Shown: positions 33,954-43,606 of the stretch, in pieces
Numbering within the stretch: the stretch's first letter is position 1
Layout: each line of letters begins with the position of its first letter
DNA from: a bacterium TMED46
GTDB lineage: Bacteria > Fidelibacterota > Marinisomatia > Marinisomatales > UBA1611
Direction of reading: 5' to 3'
Assembly (NCBI GenBank): GCA_002167345.2
Contig: NHCZ02000003.1
Location: 1 to 44,978, forward strand
DNA: 44,978 nt
Made by a program: the position numbers and the translations under genes
The notes under the pieces: generated by a model
The model's database searches: none
Told to the model about the DNA's origin: nothing
Seen by the model: only the letters and a program-made list of their open reading frames with translations

Positions 33954-36461
33954 TTATTTTATTAATATCATACGTCTTGATTCTTTATGATCATTTGATA
34001 CGATGGTATATATATATATACCAGACGATACATAATTACCGTATTGATTTATCCCATTCCATCGAATTCTATGTTGACCAGGAATAAAGGTATCTTTGAC
34101 AAGTTCTGCGATCTTATTTCCAATAAGATCATAAATGAATAATTGAACAGTGCGCTCTTTATCGACAGTAAATGATATTTCTGTTGACATATTAAAAGGA
34201 TTAGGAAAATTCTTGCCAAGGCTTATTTGTGAAGGATGGTCATTAACACCTGTAGTAGAGAGATCTATATTATTGATAATACTTAGATCGTCGATATAGA
34301 TACTTCCAAATTGTGATTGGCCCTCTGTAAAGCTCAATTGGAAACTATCAAATCTCATATTTCCGTTTAAATTACCATCGCCAATCCATTCTCCTGTACC
34401 ATCAACATCCATATCCCAAGAAATCAATTTCCAACCGACCCAATCAATAATATACCAAGGGCTGACCTCATGATTTGAACTACTTGTAGATGGTAGGTTA
34501 TCATCAACACAGAATCTAAACTTATTTCCAGAACCATCACCAAACACATAAACCTGAATTGTCTTTGAATCATTAAAAATAACATCTCTAGGCGGACCAC
34601 CACTTAAATAAACCCTTATAAGCCAATCATTATCAGAAAGATCCCACCCATATGAAATTTCCATGGATTGACTACTCTCATATAATAAGCTCAAAATTTG
34701 TGAATTGGATTGCATCAAAGTACTATCTGGGATAATACCTGTGGTACTTCCTGATGACTGAGGTCCCCACCAATTTGCACCAATACCCTGCTCTAGATTA
34801 TCTATCTCATTTATTTCGATATCAAAATTTCGTGTTTGGAAACTAAATGACTGATCTATTTCGATCACATTATCAAAAATGTCTGTTATTCCAGAATATA
34901 ACCTTGTTACGTATACTTCGTTAGGATACAGATTCTGATCAGGGAAATAACATATTGAACTTTTTTCACCTAAAGGATAATAAACCATATCTCCTGAAAC
35001 TGATGAATAATCTTGAAACCGTTCGAGTAAAAAGTAATCTAACAGATCGATACTGGTATCTAATGTTTCATCAAATTGTATATTAATAATAGGGAAGATT
35101 TCAACATTCGTAGCGACACTTGGAGGAAAGATGTTTTCTATTTCTGGCGGAACCATATCTGCTGGTCCAGTTTTAAAAAGCAAATGAAAATCTCCTCCTT
35201 CTTCGCCATTCTGATCACCATCCATAAAATGTCCATATACGTCGCGCGCCTCATCAAATATTGTTAATGTATAATTCGTCTCAAATAATAAAGGGTCAGG
35301 TGTAAGAATAAGCGTTTGATTATCATACCAATAATACCCTTCAAGGTCGGTAGCAGGACTCATAACAATAGAAGCAATAACTGAGGCAGTATCCATAGGT
35401 CTACTAAATTGAATCTCAATTGGATCCCATGCAGGAAAAAGAGAATCTCCTTCAACAGGAACCGTTTCCATGACTATAGGTGGTTGGCTTGATAATAACT
35501 CAACATCATGGAATGTAATAAATGTATCCAGAATGGACACCTGAGTAGTGTCACTATAATATCCAGGCGCAGAAACGATTACTTCATAGGTCGAATCAGA
35601 TAATCCCTCAAACCAGTAGAATCCATTTCTCAATTCCTGTTCATCATTTGAAAATTGATGGAATAATGAATTATAGGTATCTGTGATATACAGATATTCA
35701 TCGCTTTGTACGGTAGAGCCATTGATCGGGTCTTGTGATTCTATATCCAATATTTGCCCAGCCAATTGTCCTACAAAAGGTCTATCAATTTCATGATAAT
35801 CAAGAATGGAATAGAAAAATAAATATGCCAACATTCTTTTATATTCTTCATTCATTACTAATTGATTTTGAGCTGGGTTTGTATGGTGTCCTTCCTCGCT
35901 TAGTTCTGAAGGCATATTTGTATTTCGATTAACATATAGATAAGGCCCACCAGAATTGGCGCAATAATCACTCCATGTATAAAAACTGCAATCTCCATAG
36001 GAGCCTGTTGTCTCTATCCTCATTCCTTGAGTAAGGATATCGATCATAAAAGAACTCATTTCTTCTCCACCAACAGGTGGATCAGGGTTACCATTATTTA
36101 GTTGTCCCCACAATAATAGCGTTCTATTCGTATTAGTATTTGAACTGGCATCACTATGGATAGAATGATACCAGGATGCACCAACAGTATTAGCATAATT
36201 AGTGCGCTGATATAAGGATACACTTTGATTATCATTAGTTCTAGAAATGTATACCGTATCTATGTCAGACTGTGAATTAAGTATATCCCTAAGCTCTAAA
36301 CCTACCTGTAATACTTCCTTAGCTTCAGAGTATCCGTTTATTCCCATATTCTCATCCTGGCTATGACCAGGATCAATAAATAGATTCCACCCAGCGAGAC
36401 CAGTAACCTGAGCATTATATATGGACACTATCAAAAAGAAATATTTTAAATATTGCATCAA
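33954..36461 (-). CDS. Secreted N-acetylmuramoyl-L-alanine amidase (Amidase_3) with T9SS tail
   Basis: An 835-residue multidomain exported protein. After the signal (about residues 2-18) an Amidase_3 domain spans about 25-220: IDPGHSQ (His33), GYSEAKEV (Glu46), YHSIHSDA (His102) and SELSEEGHHTN (Glu189). These are the zinc ligands and catalytic Glu of murein amidases. A carboxypeptidase-regulatory-like domain and two SbsA-like Ig domains follow. A beta-sandwich module (WW..QSSGSTTGI to IYIDDLSII) shared with the GHL10 protein comes next, then a T9SS tail (NFPNPFNMSTEI, YVSSGIYIYTIVS, RRMILIK). It would cleave peptides from murein glycan strands outside the cell or at the surface. It overlaps the TolB-like gene by 4 bp. 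Confidence 0.88.
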   Translation of the reverse strand: MMQYLKYFFLIVSIYNAQVTGLAGWNLFIDPGHSQDENMGINGYSEAKEVLQVGLELRDILNSQSDIDTVYISRTNDNQSVSLYQRTNYANTVGASWYHSIHSDASSNTNTNRTLLLWGQLNNGNPDPPVGGEEMSSFMIDILTQGMRIETTGSYGDCSFYTWSDYCANSGGPYLYVNRNTNMPSELSEEGHHTNPAQNQLVMNEEYKRMLAYLFFYSILDYHEIDRPFVGQLAGQILDIESQDPINGSTVQSDEYLYITDTYNSLFHQFSNDEQELRNGFYWFEGLSDSTYEVIVSAPGYYSDTTQVSILDTFITFHDVELLSSQPPIVMETVPVEGDSLFPAWDPIEIQFSRPMDTASVIASIVMSPATDLEGYYWYDNQTLILTPDPLLFETNYTLTIFDEARDVYGHFMDGDQNGEEGGDFHLLFKTGPADMVPPEIENIFPPSVATNVEIFPIINIQFDETLDTSIDLLDYFLLERFQDYSSVSGDMVYYPLGEKSSICYFPDQNLYPNEVYVTRLYSGITDIFDNVIEIDQSFSFQTRNFDIEINEIDNLEQGIGANWWGPQSSGSTTGIIPDSTLMQSNSQILSLLYESSQSMEISYGWDLSDNDWLIRVYLSGGPPRDVIFNDSKTIQVYVFGDGSGNKFRFCVDDNLPSTSSSNHEVSPWYIIDWVGWKLISWDMDVDGTGEWIGDGNLNGNMRFDSFQLSFTEGQSQFGSIYIDDLSIINNIDLSTTGVNDHPSQISLGKNFPNPFNMSTEISFTVDKERTVQLFIYDLIGNKIAELVKDTFIPGQHRIRWNGINQYGNYVSSGIYIYTIVSNDHKESRRMILIK

Positions 36462-37378
36462 TGTTCTTCTAATAACATCTCATTTACGGACCCGTCATTC
36501 AGATCAATATAAAAGAAGGAATGATTGCTGATCCATATGGGATTCATTTCTATTTTTTCTAAATCATTTGCAACTGGATCTATATTTCCAGTTTTTGAAT
36601 CCCATAAGTAAATATCTCCTGATGTGACCTGATAACCATCGTCTTCCAGTACCATGAAAATAACCATATTGCCATCTGGTGAGACCTTAGGTGCATTCCC
36701 ATTCCCAATATCATCTATTACGGTATCACTATTTTTGATGATCATCGTATTATTTCCATATACTTCAAAAGTAATTAACCTGGCATCGGAAGAGTAGGAC
36801 AGATTTAAGATCATATCATTCGCTTCGTACAATAGAGTAGTATCAAGATCACCGGTCTTTTTATATAATTTATTTCTTATAGCATAGATGAGTGGCATAT
36901 CCCACTCATTATTAGATCCTTTGATATTTTGGGTCATCAATTCACTATCTAACAGATAGTGAATGGTATTATTTCCCGTCCAGCCAATTGGATATATATT
37001 TTGATCAGTGAGTTCAATCACCGTATAATCAATAGCTCCCATCTTATTAATCACTATTAAACCATTCTCTCTTCTTTTTCTTTCATAGACAGATTTCATT
37101 ACCATAAGCTTTTCACTATCTGGAGACCACTTGCATTGGAAGGAATTAATATTTGGAATATCTACCATAATAGAACCTTTGGCCTCGATAATATCTAAGC
37201 TGGTATAATTAGAATTTGTGAGCGTTAGAGTAGACCTGTCTGGTGATGCATGTATGGAAAAAAAGGCTCGCTGTGATCCTATTTCATCTAACTGAGAAAT
37301 AAGATGGTTGCTAGACAAGAGCATATTAAAAAATAGAATTAATGGAAAAAGTTTTCTTTTTGAAACTCTGATAAACAT
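36458..37378 (-). CDS. TolB-like/PD40 propeller protein, exported
   Basis: A 306-residue protein with an N-terminal hydrophobic signal (about residues 10-22, LFPLILFFNMLLSS). Repeated W-S-P-D or S-P-D-G turns follow, as in FFSIHASPDRSTL, CKWSPDSEKLMVM, LSYSSDARLITF and KVSPDGNMVIFMV, the PD40/WD40-like pattern of TolB and prolyl-oligopeptidase propellers. No enzyme domain is attached. It is the first gene of the leftward operon and is coupled by ATGA to the amidase. It may bind a partner or ligand in the periplasm; function is not assigned. It could also be called a hypothetical protein with PD40 repeats. Confidence 0.75.
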   Translation of the reverse strand: MFIRVSKRKLFPLILFFNMLLSSNHLISQLDEIGSQRAFFSIHASPDRSTLTLTNSNYTSLDIIEAKGSIMVDIPNINSFQCKWSPDSEKLMVMKSVYERKRRENGLIVINKMGAIDYTVIELTDQNIYPIGWTGNNTIHYLLDSELMTQNIKGSNNEWDMPLIYAIRNKLYKKTGDLDTTLLYEANDMILNLSYSSDARLITFEVYGNNTMIIKNSDTVIDDIGNGNAPKVSPDGNMVIFMVLEDDGYQVTSGDIYLWDSKTGNIDPVANDLEKIEMNPIWISNHSFFYIDLNDGSVNEMLLEEH

Positions 37379-37464
37379 AATTTTCTTAAGCCAATATTTT
37401 TAAACTTGTAATTAGATTAACGGTATTGATTTTTAATACCTAATTTAAACTTATTAAAAAGTGT

Positions 37465-40400
37465 ATGACCAAAATTAGATATAAGATATTATTTTTTTCA
37501 ACGTTGACCATTTTGGCAAATGCGATGCCTCTAAATAAAGAGTTTAGGGCAACTTGGGTGATAACATGGGAATATATTAATTCCTCACAAAATGCTGAAC
37601 AGACCATGGCTCGTATAGATGAGATCATGGATAATCACGCGATTGCTAACATGACTGCCGTTTTTTTTCAGGTTAGACAAAGTGGTACCGCTTACTATAA
37701 CTCTAGCTATGAACCTTGGGGGTATTACGCCGGTTATCAACATCCAGGATTCGATCCACTACAATATGCTATTAATGCTGCTCACAATAAAGGTCTTGAA
37801 CTTCATGCTTGGTTCAATGTATTTCAGGCTTCTAGTATGCATGAAGGAGCACCTGCTCAGTTGCATCCGGAATGGGTGTGTAGAGATCGAGATGGAGACC
37901 CAATGACATCAAGCCGTAGTCTTTCTCCGGGTCTCGAAGATGTAAGGCAGTACACAGTCAATGTTGCAATGGAAATAGTGAATAATTATGATATCGATGG
38001 CCTTCATTTAGATTATGTAAGGTGGAACGAACATTCTAGTGGCTCCTTTAACACACTGCCACCTGGACAGGTCGAAGAGATCAGAATGATGGATGGAACA
38101 ATAGCTCAAGAAGCGTTAGAGGATCTTGAAAACACAAGAACGGGAAGGTATTTGTATGATATCGACCATCCATACTCAGCTGGGATCCCAGATAATTTCT
38201 CTAATTGGGAAGACTGGTGGAGAGATGGTGTGACCACTTTTGTAAGCACCCTCCATGACTCCATCCAAAGTATAAAACCATATGTAAGACTTTCCGCTGC
38301 TGTATTGGGTCGATATAACTGGGGTGGATGGCAAGGATATGGTACCGTATATCAGGATGGTGCTTTATGGTTCAATGAAGGATTTGTGGATCAATTAACT
38401 CCTATGCACTATCACTGGACATCACCAAATAGTTTTGTTCAAATGCTAACAGGTTCTAATGAGAGCTGGTCGCCATACATTCAACAGGGGATAGATGAAG
38501 GAAGGCTTTTCTCTGCAGGTCCTGGATCATATGTTCTGGCTGATCAAAACCTTTGGGATAATCACTCTGGAATTGTTAATGCTGTTAGAAACCTACAATT
38601 CATTGATGGTTTTCAATTCTTTAGTAACGGGACATGGGAAGACTATCAATATTGGGAAGAAACAGGACATACTTTTTTTAAAGAAAAAGCAATAGTAAGA
38701 AATATTTCTGAATATGAAACCAACACAGGTATTCCTGAGGTCCCTGAGGTTTCCATCGATCAAACCAATGAACTAGAATATCTAATTAATATTTCAACGA
38801 GTGATCAGGATGATATGATCTGGACTGTGGTGGGACTTACCCCTTCTGATAGTTTAAATATGTCTCCGAAGATCCAAAGCACCTATTATGGAACTGGAAA
38901 TATGGTAGTACCACTCAACTTTGATGGGCTACAGCTCTATGAAGGCACCTACGATATTAGTATTCAAAATTTTAATCGATTCTGGGTTGGTTCTGAAACT
39001 ATTGCACTATCCACAACAGGTACTATACCATCTTACCCCCCAACACTCTTAGAAGTTAATATTGACCAGGGTGATACTATTGCTGTAAATACTGTTGTAA
39101 GATTTGAATTCTCAAAGGAAATGGATCAGTCATCATTTTTATCCGCATTATCACTAAACCCCGAGCCCGATACTCTTTTGATTGAGTGGTCTGAATACTG
39201 GGAAGACCAGGGAAGGGTCGTTTCAATATATTTCCCTGAACTATTGGATTTTGATACGGATTATACCATTGGGTTATCCTCTGACCTGACAGATATAATA
39301 GGACTTGAATTTGATGGAAATATGGATGGGACAGCTGGTGATGGTATCTCGATAACTTTTCATACAGAACCAACAGATCTTACTGGTCCTCAGGTTACAA
39401 GTACATACCCATTATCGAATCATGTTTTTGATACAGAAGGTGTATTTAATGTTATGTTTGATGAGATGTTGGACGTCTCCTCAATAGATGAGGTGTCAAT
39501 TCAGTTCCAATCTGATGGACAGACTCTAACCACGGATCATATTGAGTATACTGTTGATGAGATAACAATACTTTCTATTAAACCATTCGCACCATTGATC
39601 AATAATACTAATTGTATGATTACTCTTAATGGTATAACTGATACGCTTGGGAATAGCATAGAAAATCCACTGGAATATTTATTCTACACCACAGACTTTT
39701 ATTATAGCAATAAAACTTATATAGATCGATTTAATGCAGGCGCCGGATGGTGGCAGCCCGACGGAAGTGGTTCAACCACTGGAATTCTTGGTAGCGAGAC
39801 CCAGTTCAATTACAGTAACTCTGTATTCGTACCTGGTCTAAGTATGAATACAAATGGTAGAAAATCTGGTTCACTTCGATATGGATGGGATCCTAATGCA
39901 TCATCATCTTTTTTAAGATTACATAATGGAGGAGAACCCTCCGATATACCTTTGGATACATCAGATGTTATCCAATTGTATGTTTACAGTGATGGTAGTG
40001 GAAATCAATTCAGTATTTCTCTGTATGAGTATCTAGATGGATCTTTGACGGAAGATGTGATTGAGATCATGGGATGGAAAGAATTGAATTGGACAGGATG
40101 GAGATTAATAGAATGGGATCTTTCTGACCCAGATCAGGTTGGAAACTGGCTCAGCAACAGCGAGACAATGAATGGAGATGAATACTATTTGGATGGGTTC
40201 TTATTAAAACCAGGCTCCAATAGTGATATGGTTGGAAGGGTCTACTTTGATGATTTGCGAATAGTAACCAAAGCACAAGGTAACCCACCTCAGAACTTTG
40301 TCCCTATCATAACATCGATCCCAGATACTATCATTGAAGATGGCTCTAATTTTTACTTCTATGTACAGTTTTCTGATAATAACGAAAATGACATTCATCA

Positions 40401-40893
40401 GATAGATGTAACTACCGATACTTCAGCAGTTCAAGCAACTATTTATGGGCACACATCCGGCTCCGTAGTCAATATTAATTATGAACCATTCATTGGCACA
40501 ACAAATATTAGTGTTATCGTCAATGATTTTGGGTTTGGAGAATTATCAGATACAGTTCAATTTTCTCTGCAGATACAAGGAGAGCTGTCAGGTGATGCAG
40601 AACCCTTACCCAGACTATTTCAAATAAGCAATACATACCCTAACCCCTTTAATCCAGTGATCACAATAGACTTTGAGATCGATAGACCAAGAAATATATC
40701 AATGCATTTATTTGATTTAAAGGGGAGAAAGATAAGAACTGTCTTTGAGAATAAGGAATTTCAGGCTGGATTCTTTCAAGAAAAGTGGTTTGGAAAAGAT
40801 GATAAGGGTATACAGGTATCAAATGGTATATATATGGTACTTCTTATATCAGATAAAAATAGATTGAAAAGAAAAATAACACTTTTAAAATAG
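37465..40893 (+). CDS. Secreted GHL10-type glycoside hydrolase with T9SS tail
   Basis: A 1142-residue exported protein. Residues about 25-390 are a glycosyl hydrolase-like 10 domain (PF02638, YngK-like): FRATWVITWEY, FFQVRQSGTAYYNSSYEPW, ELHAWFNVFQAS, NNYDIDGLHLDYVRW and MHYHWTSP are its blocks. SbsA-like Ig domains follow (FEFSKEMDQSSF; VMFDEMLDVSSI). Then comes a beta-sandwich module (WWQPDGSGSTTGI to VYFDDLRIV) shared with the amidase. A cadherin/Ig-like segment and a T9SS tail close it (NTYPNPFNPVITIDFEI, VSNGIYMVLLIS, KITLLK). GHL10 enzymes act on glycans, and some cut murein-like or denuded strands; the exact bond is not set here. It is followed by namZ at 5 bp, so it is probably co-transcribed with a murein exo-enzyme. 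Confidence 0.86.
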   Translation: MTKIRYKILFFSTLTILANAMPLNKEFRATWVITWEYINSSQNAEQTMARIDEIMDNHAIANMTAVFFQVRQSGTAYYNSSYEPWGYYAGYQHPGFDPLQYAINAAHNKGLELHAWFNVFQASSMHEGAPAQLHPEWVCRDRDGDPMTSSRSLSPGLEDVRQYTVNVAMEIVNNYDIDGLHLDYVRWNEHSSGSFNTLPPGQVEEIRMMDGTIAQEALEDLENTRTGRYLYDIDHPYSAGIPDNFSNWEDWWRDGVTTFVSTLHDSIQSIKPYVRLSAAVLGRYNWGGWQGYGTVYQDGALWFNEGFVDQLTPMHYHWTSPNSFVQMLTGSNESWSPYIQQGIDEGRLFSAGPGSYVLADQNLWDNHSGIVNAVRNLQFIDGFQFFSNGTWEDYQYWEETGHTFFKEKAIVRNISEYETNTGIPEVPEVSIDQTNELEYLINISTSDQDDMIWTVVGLTPSDSLNMSPKIQSTYYGTGNMVVPLNFDGLQLYEGTYDISIQNFNRFWVGSETIALSTTGTIPSYPPTLLEVNIDQGDTIAVNTVVRFEFSKEMDQSSFLSALSLNPEPDTLLIEWSEYWEDQGRVVSIYFPELLDFDTDYTIGLSSDLTDIIGLEFDGNMDGTAGDGISITFHTEPTDLTGPQVTSTYPLSNHVFDTEGVFNVMFDEMLDVSSIDEVSIQFQSDGQTLTTDHIEYTVDEITILSIKPFAPLINNTNCMITLNGITDTLGNSIENPLEYLFYTTDFYYSNKTYIDRFNAGAGWWQPDGSGSTTGILGSETQFNYSNSVFVPGLSMNTNGRKSGSLRYGWDPNASSSFLRLHNGGEPSDIPLDTSDVIQLYVYSDGSGNQFSISLYEYLDGSLTEDVIEIMGWKELNWTGWRLIEWDLSDPDQVGNWLSNSETMNGDEYYLDGFLLKPGSNSDMVGRVYFDDLRIVTKAQGNPPQNFVPIITSIPDTIIEDGSNFYFYVQFSDNNENDIHQIDVTTDTSAVQATIYGHTSGSVVNINYEPFIGTTNISVIVNDFGFGELSDTVQFSLQIQGELSGDAEPLPRLFQISNTYPNPFNPVITIDFEIDRPRNISMHLFDLKGRKIRTVFENKEFQAGFFQEKWFGKDDKGIQVSNGIYMVLLISDKNRLKRKITLLK

Positions 40894-40898
40894 GTAGT

Positions 40899-42197
40899 AT
40901 GAGAATAATCAAATTAATTGCTCTAGTGTTTCTCCTACTAAGGTGTAGCTCACCTGTAGATACGATCACAATACTTGAACCGGTTCATATTAGCAATGAT
41001 AGCATTGTTAGAACTGGGCTGGATGTTCTTATTGAAGACCATCTTAATTATTTAAAGGGAAGATCAATAGGGTTGGTCACAAACCATACAGGAATAACCA
41101 AAAATAAGGAAAAGAACTATGAACTTTTTCAAGCCATCCCGGTTGTATCCTTAAAACGAATATTTGCTCCAGAACATGGGTTCTATGGAGAAGCAAGTGC
41201 AGGGGATAAGGTGGACTATGATGGTAAAAACACTTCAGGACCTGAAATAATCTCACTCTATGGTAAAACAAGAAAGCCAACAAAAGAGATGCTAGATGGA
41301 ATCGACCTTATTATCTATGATATACAGGATGTAGGAGCCAGGTTCTACACTTATATATCCACACTTGGTATTGTCATGGAGGCAGCAGGAGAATATGGTA
41401 TTGATGTGATGGTCTTAGATAGACCAAATCCTATTGGAGGAGAGATAATTGAGGGGGCTATTCTTGATACAGCCTTTAAATCATTTGTAGGATACTACCC
41501 TATACCTATACGATATGCATTGACCGTTGGTGAGTTGAGCCAAATGGCAGTAAAAGAGGGTTGGTTAACTTCAAATCCACCTAACCTTACCATAGTGAAA
41601 ATGGATGGCTGGAAACGAAAAATGTTTTATGATGATACAAATCTACCTTGGATTCCACCCTCACCTAATATTCCAGACTTAGAAACAGCGATCATATATC
41701 CTGGGATGTGTTTATATGAAGCCACTAATGTATCTGAGGGGCGAGGAACAAATAATCCGTTCAAGCAAATGGGGGCTCCTTGGATGACTTATACGATTGC
41801 GAAAGAAATGAGAGATCTAAGTTTTGAAGGAATCGACTTTAAATACGCAAAATTCAAACCAAAGAATATTCCCGGAAAGGCAGAAAAACCAAAATTTGAA
41901 AACCAACGTTGCTGGGGACAAAAATTCGAGATAACTGATAGAAATAAATTTCGATCAGTAGAGGTTGCGATCCAAAGTATTTACATAACCTTTGGATTAT
42001 TTACAGAGCACTTTCGTTTTAAACAAGGGAGATTAAATAAATTATTTGGTACCAATCAATTATTCCTTTTACTTAGGGGTAAACTAAAGAATGATAAAGG
42101 GAAATTGATCAAATCACCACCCGAATTATTAAAGACCCTTGATGAAGACAGGAAAAAGTTTTCTGTAAAATCAGCAAGTTACCATTTATACAATTAA
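40899..42197 (+). CDS. namZ: Exo-beta-N-acetylmuramidase NamZ-like (DUF1343, GH171)
   Basis: A 432-residue DUF1343 protein; the characterised member NamZ releases MurNAc from non-reducing ends of murein glycans. The pattern is complete: GLDVLIEDHLNYLKGRSIGL, VTNHTGITKN, IFAPEHGFYGEASAG, SLYGKTRKPT, YDIQDVGARFYTYISTL, VLDRPNPIGG, WIPPSPNIP and NVSEGRGTNNPF. The N-terminus MRIIKLIALVFLLLRCSS looks like a lipoprotein signal (Cys16), although Arg before Cys is unusual. It is in one unit with the GHL10 gene. With the amidase, the GH18 enzyme and the peptidases it gives a set able to dismantle murein. It converges on the GH18 gene with 4 bp between stops and no visible terminator. Confidence 0.9.
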   Translation: MRIIKLIALVFLLLRCSSPVDTITILEPVHISNDSIVRTGLDVLIEDHLNYLKGRSIGLVTNHTGITKNKEKNYELFQAIPVVSLKRIFAPEHGFYGEASAGDKVDYDGKNTSGPEIISLYGKTRKPTKEMLDGIDLIIYDIQDVGARFYTYISTLGIVMEAAGEYGIDVMVLDRPNPIGGEIIEGAILDTAFKSFVGYYPIPIRYALTVGELSQMAVKEGWLTSNPPNLTIVKMDGWKRKMFYDDTNLPWIPPSPNIPDLETAIIYPGMCLYEATNVSEGRGTNNPFKQMGAPWMTYTIAKEMRDLSFEGIDFKYAKFKPKNIPGKAEKPKFENQRCWGQKFEITDRNKFRSVEVAIQSIYITFGLFTEHFRFKQGRLNKLFGTNQLFLLLRGKLKNDKGKLIKSPPELLKTLDEDRKKFSVKSASYHLYN

Positions 42198-42201
42198 AGA
42201 A

Positions 42202-43539
42202 TTATTTTAGATATAAAACTTTTTTATTTATTCTTTGACTTGGAGTATTTAATTCAAGAATATAAATACCATTTGATAAATGGAAATTAGTTGAGCTAGG
42301 TGACCAACTAAGCAAGTGGTTCCCTTCCCTATACTCCCCACTCACTATAGATTCAATCAGTCTACCTCTCATGTCAAATAATTTCAAATCAACATTATCT
42401 CTTACAGGTAAATAGAAATTGATCTTCATCATTGGATTAAACGGATTAGGATAGGTGCATAGCTCTATTCCGCTAGGTAAGGTATTTTTTATATTTTTTT
42501 CAGAATTCAGCCAATGAGAATTAATGGATTCGGTCAATGACTCTTCTGAGTTCATATCATCATATCCTAATGCCCAAACCATCACACCGCCGAGGTTCCT
42601 GCTTTGAGCAAATTCACATTTGTGTTGAATAGATATTGGATCATCAAATGTGATGATCTTCGATTGGTCTTCTTTGACAAGATAGGGACATTTGGCAATA
42701 TTATCCCATTCGTAGGTCCAACCATTTCCTATAAGAGGTAATATTTCACTATAATACATATCAATAACAGACCCTGTAAAAGACCCGTTGATTGTAGATG
42801 CATTGTATTTTTTACCCCAGAATGGAATCCCCATATTAATCTTATTTTCAGGTAACCCCCTTGTATTAACTAGGTAGTTAATTCCTGTCTCTATCGAACC
42901 ATCTGCATCACCTGGTGGTGATTGATATAAAGGGGAATTATGACCAGCATGGGAACTCCAACCTCCGTGAATGTCATATGTCATAGCATTGAAAAAATCT
43001 ACATGAGGTCTTAAAGCGCTCATATTAAGCCATTGCCCCGACCAATTTGATATTGGAACGGCCATAGTGATCAGTAATTGAGGATCAAAACTATAAAATA
43101 CAGAATCAAGTTCTTCAATAAAGTATGTAAGATTATTCTTTTGTTCGATGGTTTGTGGGAATTCCCAATCAATATCTACTCCATCGTAACCAAAAGCAAT
43201 TATCTTATCTATGATACTAGAAATAAATTCAGCTCTCAATTCATACGTTGAGGTAGAGGATACAAAACCTTCCGTATGGCCCCAACCACCTAAGGCAAGG
43301 ATAAACTTACTATTATTATTATGAATATGATCTGCAATTGAAGGGTCAAAAAATCCAGCAGGGGATTCGATCCCTCCTTCTTCATCTGGCCAGGCAAAGG
43401 AATGATTGATATGAGTGAAGGTTTCCAGATCAAGATCCTGTGGTGGAAATGCATCCTGAACCCAGTAAGGGTAATAACCTACAACACGCTGAGCATTTAG
43501 GATACTAAAAAAAAGAAAAAGGACTATGTTAAACTTCAT
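42202..43539 (-). CDS. Secreted GH18 chitinase/endo-beta-N-acetylglucosaminidase with T9SS tail
   Basis: A 445-residue exported family 18 glycosidase. After signal MKFNIVLFLFFSILNA the barrel starts with VVGYYPYW and has FILALGGWGHTEGF. The catalytic motif is DGVDIDWE (119-126, acid Glu126), followed by FNAMTYDIHGGW and GGVMVWALGYDD. All catalytic features are intact. A T9SS tail ends it (CTYPNPFNPMMKI, LSNGIYILELN, KKVLYLK). It would cut beta-1,4 GlcNAc bonds in chitin or, as an endo-N-acetylglucosaminidase, in murein or glycoproteins; the murein context favours the second but does not prove it. It is transcribed alone, just left of the terminator at 43551. Confidence 0.91.
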   Translation of the reverse strand: MKFNIVLFLFFSILNAQRVVGYYPYWVQDAFPPQDLDLETFTHINHSFAWPDEEGGIESPAGFFDPSIADHIHNNNSKFILALGGWGHTEGFVSSTSTYELRAEFISSIIDKIIAFGYDGVDIDWEFPQTIEQKNNLTYFIEELDSVFYSFDPQLLITMAVPISNWSGQWLNMSALRPHVDFFNAMTYDIHGGWSSHAGHNSPLYQSPPGDADGSIETGINYLVNTRGLPENKINMGIPFWGKKYNASTINGSFTGSVIDMYYSEILPLIGNGWTYEWDNIAKCPYLVKEDQSKIITFDDPISIQHKCEFAQSRNLGGVMVWALGYDDMNSEESLTESINSHWLNSEKNIKNTLPSGIELCTYPNPFNPMMKINFYLPVRDNVDLKLFDMRGRLIESIVSGEYREGNHLLSWSPSSTNFHLSNGIYILELNTPSQRINKKVLYLK

Positions 43540-43550
43540 TGGTCTATAAA

Positions 43551-43581
43551 CTAAAAAGGGGCTTTAAATGCCCCTTTTTAG
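43551..43581 (-). terminator. Strong Rho-independent terminator
   Basis: A perfect 12-bp stem CTAAAAAGGGGC/GCCCCTTTTTAG (43551-43562 with 43570-43581) around a 7-base TTTAAAT loop. It follows the stop of the T9SS propeller gene at 43607 (leftward) and precedes the GH18 start at 43539. A- and T-rich arms make it able to act in both directions. It isolates the GH18 gene from its right neighbour, so GH18 must have its own promoter in the few bases between or inside the stem region. Confidence 0.85.
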
Positions 43582-43606
43582 TACTAGAATATTTAAATAT
43601 TCTTAT

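Noticed and set aside
34006-34022. TATATATATATA run as a possible regulatory or repeat element
   Set aside because: It is inside the amidase coding region and simply encodes the IYIYTI strand of the T9SS tail.
42198-42201. Terminator between namZ and the GH18 gene
   Set aside because: Only four bases separate the two stops and no stem-loop followed by a T-run was found near the junction.
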